This document shows, piece after piece, positions 59,379 through 64,000 of a stretch of 64,000 nt of DNA. The first letter of the stretch is position 1; each line of letters opens with the position of its first letter. The stretch spans positions 1-64,000 of the forward strand of contig NZ_JAVXZY010000002.1 of NCBI RefSeq assembly GCF_032337115.1, in the 5' to 3' direction. The stretch comes from Roseateles_C aquae. Lineage in GTDB: Bacteria; Pseudomonadota; Gammaproteobacteria; Burkholderiales; Burkholderiaceae_C. The notes under the pieces were generated by a model. The model made no database searches. It was not told where the DNA came from and saw only the letters and a program-made list of their open reading frames with translations. Both the position numbers and the translations under genes were made by a program.

Positions 59379-59981
59379 ATGTCCCGGCACTTTGCACGCC
59401 CCTACACAGCAGCGATGAGGCCCAGCGGCCGGCGCCAGCCTGCCCGGGGGCTGTCGCTGATCGAGCTGTTGATCTTCATTGTGATCGTCAGCATTGCGCT
59501 GGCCGCGGTGCTGCGCGTGTTTGTACAGGCCGGCACGGCCAGCGCCGATCCGCAGATTCAGCGCCAGGCCTTGGCCATCGCCGAGTCGCTGCTCGAGGAA
59601 GTGGAGCTGATGCCCTTCACCTTTTGCGATCCTGATGACGCCAATGTGGGGTCCGCCACCAGCAGCGCCGGCTGCGCCAGCCTGTCCGAGGCCGGCATCG
59701 GCCCTGAGGCCGGTGAGAATCGTTACGCGACGCCGCAGTTCGACAACGTCAACGACTACCACGGCTTCGCGATGACCGGCATACGCGACCTCAGCAACAC
59801 GGCGATTGCCGGTCTGTCCGGCTACAGCGCCAGCGTCAGCGTCAGCGCCAGCGCGCTGGGCAGCATCAGCCAGGGCAGCGGCGATGCGCTGCTGATCACG
59901 GTGACGGTGACCGGGCCGCAATCCACCTCCGTGAGCCTGCAGGGCCTGCGGGCCCGCCATTCACCGAACGCCGCACTATGA
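59379..59981 (+). CDS. mshD: MSHA minor pilin MshD (PilV-like)
   Basis: This 200-residue prepilin has the leader RRQPARG (G24) and mature start LSLIELLIFIVIVSIALAAVLRVFVQAGTASADPQIQRQALAIAESLLEEVELMPFTFCDPDD. The LLEEVELMPFTFCDPDD segment is a clear MshD hallmark. AGGAG precedes the ATG at 59379. The C-terminal region is Ser/Val-rich (SASVSVSASALGSISQG). Its stop overlaps the mshO start. A TAGCAT -10-like motif at 59356 may give an internal promoter. Confidence 0.9.
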   Translation: MSRHFARPYTAAMRPSGRRQPARGLSLIELLIFIVIVSIALAAVLRVFVQAGTASADPQIQRQALAIAESLLEEVELMPFTFCDPDDANVGSATSSAGCASLSEAGIGPEAGENRYATPQFDNVNDYHGFAMTGIRDLSNTAIAGLSGYSASVSVSASALGSISQGSGDALLITVTVTGPQSTSVSLQGLRARHSPNAAL

Positions 59982-60841
59982 GAATGCCCAGCTCCCGGCG
60001 TCAGCTGAGTGGCTTCACCCTGATCGAAGCGGTGCTGGTCATCGTGCTGACCGGCGTGCTGATGGTCATCGTGGCGCAATTCATCGTCACGCCGGTGCAG
60101 ATCTATCTGAACACCAATCAGCGCGTGCAGCTGGTGAACCAGGCCGACCTCAGCCTGCGCCGCATGGCGCGCGAGCTGGCCATCTCGCTCCCCAACAGTG
60201 TGCGCGTCACCAGCACGGCAAGCAGCAGCACGCTGGAACTGATTCCCAGCACCGGCGCGGCCCGCTATGCCAGCGAAGGTGCTGGCAAGCTGGACTTCGG
60301 CACCTTGGACACCAGCTTTGATCTGGTCGGGCTGCCGCTGACGCTGGCCGCCAGTCAGCAGCTGGTGTTCTACAACCTCGGCCCTTCGGTTCCAGATGCC
60401 AATGCCTATGCGGACAACAGCAGCGCCGTCACCCAGGCGAGCTCCAACCGCCGCATGGCCACCAATGGCGCTGGCTCGGCCAGCACGATCACGATCAGCT
60501 CGCTGGCCGCCTTGCCGGCCACTCTGCTGGCGCCGCCGTTTCGCGTCTATGCAGTCGAGCAGCCGATTACCTACCGTTGCGATCGCACAGCTGGAACGCT
60601 GACCCGCTACAGCGGCTATGGCTTTGTCGCTGTCCAGCCGGACCCACCGAGCGGCGGCAGCAGCGCCTTGCTGGCCCGTGGTGTCAGCGCCTGCAATTTC
60701 AGCTATGAAAACGCCATCGTCGCGGCGCGAGCCGCCCTGGTCAGCCTGAGCCTGAGTTTGACTGCCAAGGTCGAAGGCCCGGGCAGCGGCACGGAGACGG
60801 TGAGTCTCTACCGCGCCGTTCATGTGGACAACCTGCCATGA
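59978..60841 (+). CDS. mshO: MSHA minor pilin MshO (PilW-like)
   Basis: This 287-residue prepilin has a short leader (RRQLSG, G12) and mature start FTLIEAVLVIVLTGVLMVIVAQFIVTPVQIYLNTNQRVQLVNQADLSLRRMARELAISLPNSVRVT. The FIVTPVQ and RRMARELAISLPNSVRV segments are typical of MshO. The C-terminal Cys pair (YRCDRTAG and SACNFSY) supports a disulfide. It begins by ATGA overlap with mshD and ends by ATGA overlap with mshP. Confidence 0.92.
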   Translation: MRMPSSRRQLSGFTLIEAVLVIVLTGVLMVIVAQFIVTPVQIYLNTNQRVQLVNQADLSLRRMARELAISLPNSVRVTSTASSSTLELIPSTGAARYASEGAGKLDFGTLDTSFDLVGLPLTLAASQQLVFYNLGPSVPDANAYADNSSAVTQASSNRRMATNGAGSASTITISSLAALPATLLAPPFRVYAVEQPITYRCDRTAGTLTRYSGYGFVAVQPDPPSGGSSALLARGVSACNFSYENAIVAARAALVSLSLSLTAKVEGPGSGTETVSLYRAVHVDNLP

Positions 60842-61296
60842 AGCAAGCAGCGCAGGGCTTCACGATGATGTCGGCTCTGTTCATCCTGGTCGTGCTGACT
60901 GCCTTGGGTGCGACGCTGGCCCAGCTGAGCATGCGCCAGCATCTGGGCGCCGCCAGCGAGCTGGAACAGGCCCGCGCCTACCAGGCCGCGCTGGCGGGGC
61001 TGGAATTCGGCAGCTTTCAGATCCTGCGTAACGCCGTCGCGCAGCCGCCCTGCTTTGCCACCACCTCGATTGCCTTCGGTACGCCGGCACAGCCCGGGCC
61101 GCCCGGGATGACGGTCACCGTCAGCTGCAGCCGCACCCCGGGCTCCGGCACCGTCAGTGACGGCAGCACGCAACTGGCCTTCTATCAACTGTTGGCCACC
61201 GCCTGCAATGCACCCAACGCGGGCAGCTGTCCCGGCGCGTCGCCGCCGCAGCCGAGCTACGTCGAACGCCAGCTGGCAAGGACCTTGCAGCGATGA
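60838..61296 (+). CDS. mshP: MSHA biogenesis protein MshP (PilX-like)
   Basis: This 152-residue protein has a short leader (MKQAAQG) and FTMMSALFILVVLTALGATLAQLSMRQHLGAASELEQARAYQAALAGLEFGSFQILRN. This is the MshP pattern, with Ser instead of Glu at +5, as in PilX/GspK-type pseudopilins. Cys near 67, 88, 118 and 125 may pair. It overlaps mshO and mshQ by 4 bp each, so mshD, mshO, mshP and mshQ are one translation-coupled set. Confidence 0.88.
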   Translation: MKQAAQGFTMMSALFILVVLTALGATLAQLSMRQHLGAASELEQARAYQAALAGLEFGSFQILRNAVAQPPCFATTSIAFGTPAQPGPPGMTVTVSCSRTPGSGTVSDGSTQLAFYQLLATACNAPNAGSCPGASPPQPSYVERQLARTLQR

Positions 61297-64000
61297 CGCG
61301 ACTGCCTCGCTCATTGAGCGTGCCGCTGCTGCTGCACCGCTGGCGCATGCTCTTGCTGGCCCTGCTGCTGTGTTTGGGCCAGGGTGTGGCACAGGCCTGC
61401 ACGATGAGCATCGATGGCCTGGCCACCTCGCCGGCCTCACCGACGGTCGGCAGCACGGTCACCATCACCATCCTGGTCACCTACCAGCATTGCCAGGGCG
61501 GCGCCCTGCAGTTCGGTGATGACGCGCCGGCCCGGCTCAGCTACAGCGGCTGCGCGATGCAGAGCACCGACTGGGACTGCAACAACGTCTACAACTCCGG
61601 TGGTCAGACCTATTCCGTCTACGTGCCTGGCAATACCGGCATCAAATCGGCGGCCATCGACTTCAGCTACACCGCGACCAGCACCGGCAGCACCACCATC
61701 ACCTTCACCGAATACATCAGCTTCACCTCGCAAAGCGTGACCATCAACATCGGCACCGCCGTGCAACTGAAAGCCGAGTACCGCTTCGACGAATGCAGCA
61801 ACTACAGCGGCGCCGCCGGTGAGGTCAAGGCCAGCACCGGCGGCGCCCATGCCACCGCGGTCCAAGGTGCAGCCAACACAGCAGCCACACCCGCCATCGT
61901 CAATCGCCATGCCGATCTGCGCGCTGTCGATGGGCGACGCTATTTCAGCGTCAGCGGTGGCACGACGATGAACAGTGACTGGAGCGTCAGCGTCTGGGTC
62001 AAGTTTCCACTCTCAACCGGTGGCAGCCGCTACCACGTGCTGGGCGCGATGAGCGGCGGCGGCGATCTGATGTACATGGATGCCTCAGACAGCTTTCGCT
62101 GGGGCGTCTACACCAATGGCGGCAGCACCGTGCCGGGCAGCTACAAGTTCAATGTGCTTTCCAGCGGCTGGCACCATATCGTGCTGGTCGCCACCCCGAA
62201 CAGCACGGAGTTGTATGTCGACGGCGCGCAGAAGGACGCCGTCAATGCCCGCACCATTGGCACGCTGGCTTATATCGGCGCCTCTTACGACATTGATGCC
62301 GGCACCCACGAGGGCCTCAATGCCGAGATCGACGAGTTCATGGTGTTCAGCGGCGCGCTCAGTGCCGGCACCATCAGCAGCATCTACAGCAATCAGGCCG
62401 GCGGCAAGAATTACGACGGCAGCAGCCGAGCCAATCTGTGCCCGGCGGGCCCCTCGAGATTCGTCATCAGTGGTACCGGCAGCGCCTCGACCTGCACGCC
62501 ACAAACACTGACTATCACCGCGGTCGACAGCGGCGGCGCCACGGTCACCAGCTATACCGGCAGCATCAATCTGAGCACATCCAGCGGCAAGGGCAACTGG
62601 AGTGCTGGCAGCGGGCCGGCGCCCGCGGGCACGCTGAGCCAGGCCGTCGCCAACAGCGGTGCGGCCAGCTACAGCTATGCGGCGGGAGACAGCGGCAGCG
62701 TCAAGCTGCGGCTTGACCATGGGCTGGCACAAACGCTGACCGTCACCGTCGTTGATCCGCTGATCAGCGGCTCGAGCAGCACCTCGGCCAGCATCAGCTT
62801 CAGCGACAACGCCTTTGTTTTCGCCGAGGACCTGAACAACAAGATCAGCAGCAATGATGTCGCCGTCGCCGGCCGGCCGCACGACTACACGCTGAGCTAT
62901 ATGCGCAAGGATCCGGTGAGCGGCACCTGCGGCGTCGCCACTGACTATGCCGGCAGCCATGCGCTGAAGTTCTGGCGCAGCGACAACGGCAGTTCCTGGA
63001 CCGCGCCCACCGTGGTCTCCCCGGCCCTGAACATCCCAAGCGCTGCGCCGGTTGGCAACAACCTGACGCTGAACTTCACTGCCGGCGTTGCCAGCTTCAA
63101 TCTGGGCAGCAGCGACATCGGCCGCTACTCACTCAATGCACGTGACGACAGCCTGAGCACCGCCAGCACCATCATCAATGGCAGCAGCAATGTGCTGACC
63201 GTGCGCCCATTCGCGCTGATCCTCGATGCGCTGAGCTACAACGGCGTCGGCAATGCCGGCGGCTCGACGGCGAGCAGCGCCGTCTTTGCGCCAGCTGGCG
63301 CCAGTTTCTCGGCCACGCTGGGCGCCTACCGCTGGACGGCAGCCATGACCAGCAATGGCGCCGATCCCACCAACACCGGCACGCCGGACAGCACCGCCAG
63401 CGCAGCGGCGCTGAAGGCCGGCGGCCTGGCGCCCGGCTTTGCCAGCGCCGTCACGCTGGCGCCGCTGGCCGGCACTCAGCTGCCCTTCCCGGGCACGCTG
63501 GGCAGCCTGTCCAACGGCAGCGTTGCCGCCAACGCTTTCAGCAGCGGCAGCGCCAGCCTCAGCCAGCTGCAGTACAGCGAAGTCGGCAGCTTTGCCTTCA
63601 ACACGGCCGGCGTGGCGAGCAATTTCTTAGGCAGCGGGCAGAACCTGGGGCTGCTCGTTCTCAATGCCAGCGGCCAGCAAAACGCCCGCGTCGGCCGCTT
63701 TGTGCCGGCCGGCTTCAAGACGGCCAACAAGAGCATCACCCAGCGCGTCAACGCCGCCTGTCCCAGTCCATCGAGTTTCACCTACCTTGGCGAGAACCTG
63801 CGCCTGAACTTCGATCTGAGCGCGGTCAATCTGCAAGGCAACGTCACCAGCAACTACAGCGGCAGCTATGCCAAGCTTGATCTCAACAGCGTCTCCAGCT
63901 ACACGGTGGCCGGCATCCAGGGCAGCACGATGTTCAAGGCGGCCAACAACCGCGTGCGCCTGGCCAGCAAGATCGATGTGGCCAGTGGCTGGAGCAATGG
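61293..64000 (+). CDS. mshQ: MshQ-like large secreted protein with LamG-type domain (partial)
   Basis: The frame is open from the ATG at 61293 to the right edge (over 900 residues), so the 3' end is missing. A signal peptide ends AQA (cleavage after A35). A Cys-rich N-terminal beta domain follows, then a LamG/concanavalin-like domain from about 160 to 370 (AEYRFDECSNY, WSVSVWVKFPL, GWHHIVLVATPNSTELYVDG, NAEIDEFMVFSGALS). A repeat-rich Ig/DUF6701-like region follows (FVISGTGSASTCTPQTLTITAVDSGG, RPFALILDALSYNG). This is the MshQ arrangement. It probably sits at the pilus tip or cell surface as an adhesin. It overlaps mshP by 4 bp. Confidence 0.85.
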   Translation, partial: MTRLPRSLSVPLLLHRWRMLLLALLLCLGQGVAQACTMSIDGLATSPASPTVGSTVTITILVTYQHCQGGALQFGDDAPARLSYSGCAMQSTDWDCNNVYNSGGQTYSVYVPGNTGIKSAAIDFSYTATSTGSTTITFTEYISFTSQSVTINIGTAVQLKAEYRFDECSNYSGAAGEVKASTGGAHATAVQGAANTAATPAIVNRHADLRAVDGRRYFSVSGGTTMNSDWSVSVWVKFPLSTGGSRYHVLGAMSGGGDLMYMDASDSFRWGVYTNGGSTVPGSYKFNVLSSGWHHIVLVATPNSTELYVDGAQKDAVNARTIGTLAYIGASYDIDAGTHEGLNAEIDEFMVFSGALSAGTISSIYSNQAGGKNYDGSSRANLCPAGPSRFVISGTGSASTCTPQTLTITAVDSGGATVTSYTGSINLSTSSGKGNWSAGSGPAPAGTLSQAVANSGAASYSYAAGDSGSVKLRLDHGLAQTLTVTVVDPLISGSSSTSASISFSDNAFVFAEDLNNKISSNDVAVAGRPHDYTLSYMRKDPVSGTCGVATDYAGSHALKFWRSDNGSSWTAPTVVSPALNIPSAAPVGNNLTLNFTAGVASFNLGSSDIGRYSLNARDDSLSTASTIINGSSNVLTVRPFALILDALSYNGVGNAGGSTASSAVFAPAGASFSATLGAYRWTAAMTSNGADPTNTGTPDSTASAAALKAGGLAPGFASAVTLAPLAGTQLPFPGTLGSLSNGSVAANAFSSGSASLSQLQYSEVGSFAFNTAGVASNFLGSGQNLGLLVLNASGQQNARVGRFVPAGFKTANKSITQRVNAACPSPSSFTYLGENLRLNFDLSAVNLQGNVTSNYSGSYAKLDLNSVSSYTVAGIQGSTMFKAANNRVRLASKIDVASGWSN

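Overview
The window looks like chromosome of a GC-rich betaproteobacterium of the order Burkholderiales, probably the Roseateles/Rubrivivax/Leptothrix side. This is inferred from protein content and style: a PEP-CTERM protein, Entner-Doudoroff genes, an MSHA-type pilus locus, a RibB with a degenerate GTP-cyclohydrolase half, and dense short-gap operons. No rRNA, tRNA, IS element, CRISPR array or phage gene was seen. Most of the window is housekeeping or envelope biology, with a few accessory islands.

Layout. 1-544: a start-less remnant of an Ig-like repeat protein running off the left edge. 625-5570: marR, outer-membrane factor, emrA and emrB on the minus strand, a tripartite drug-efflux operon with a palindromic operator. 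5727-7577: an MsbA-like ABC exporter. 7984-8757: a PEP-CTERM protein behind a LacI-type palindrome. 8844-12164: thyA, folA, a DUF4337 gene, an exonuclease III and a PaaI-like thioesterase. 12183-14776: edd and eda with a dyad operator and a 12-bp tandem repeat. 14832-18351: an isoquinoline-oxidoreductase-type molybdenum hydroxylase (two subunits) with its own molybdopterin cytidylyltransferase. 18478-22470: pdxH, a ZnuD-like TonB receptor, a DUF2946 protein and msrA. 22547-28981: a giant DUF748 protein, a YdcF-like protein, a hairpin-rich intergenic region and ubiD. 29246-32022: a lytic transglycosylase, a ZTP riboswitch, glyA and nrdR.

32131-37129 is a six-gene minor-pilin operon that lacks pilY1 and has unusually large PilX- and PilV-like members. 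37181-44241 holds riboflavin genes (ribD, ribB, ribH), nusB, an aminotransferase and ybgC-tolQRA. 44263-47668 is the most interesting locus: a bufferin-type RiPP operon (DUF2282 precursor, MNIO/DUF692 enzyme, DUF2063 partner, DoxX protein) divergent from an ECF sigma factor and a small zinc-finger anti-sigma factor. The intergenic region carries an ECF-like promoter facing the precursor. 47664-52665 is a 5-oxoproline operon (regulator, ATP-dependent 5-oxoprolinase, pyroglutamyl peptidase) with a perfect 13-bp palindrome in front. 52862 to the end is an MSHA pilus locus: two tandem assembly ATPases, a platform protein, five pilin-like proteins and a large MshQ adhesin-like protein cut by the right edge.

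How genes work together. The regulators sit next to their targets (marR/emrAB, marR2/oplaH-pcp, ECF/bufferin). The cofactor gene mocA sits with the enzyme that needs it. Two pilin systems are present, a T4P minor-pilin set and an MSHA set. Several promoters place the -10 box only 6-7 nt before the start codon (thyA, ribB, ribD, pdxH), which suggests leaderless or near-leaderless transcripts.
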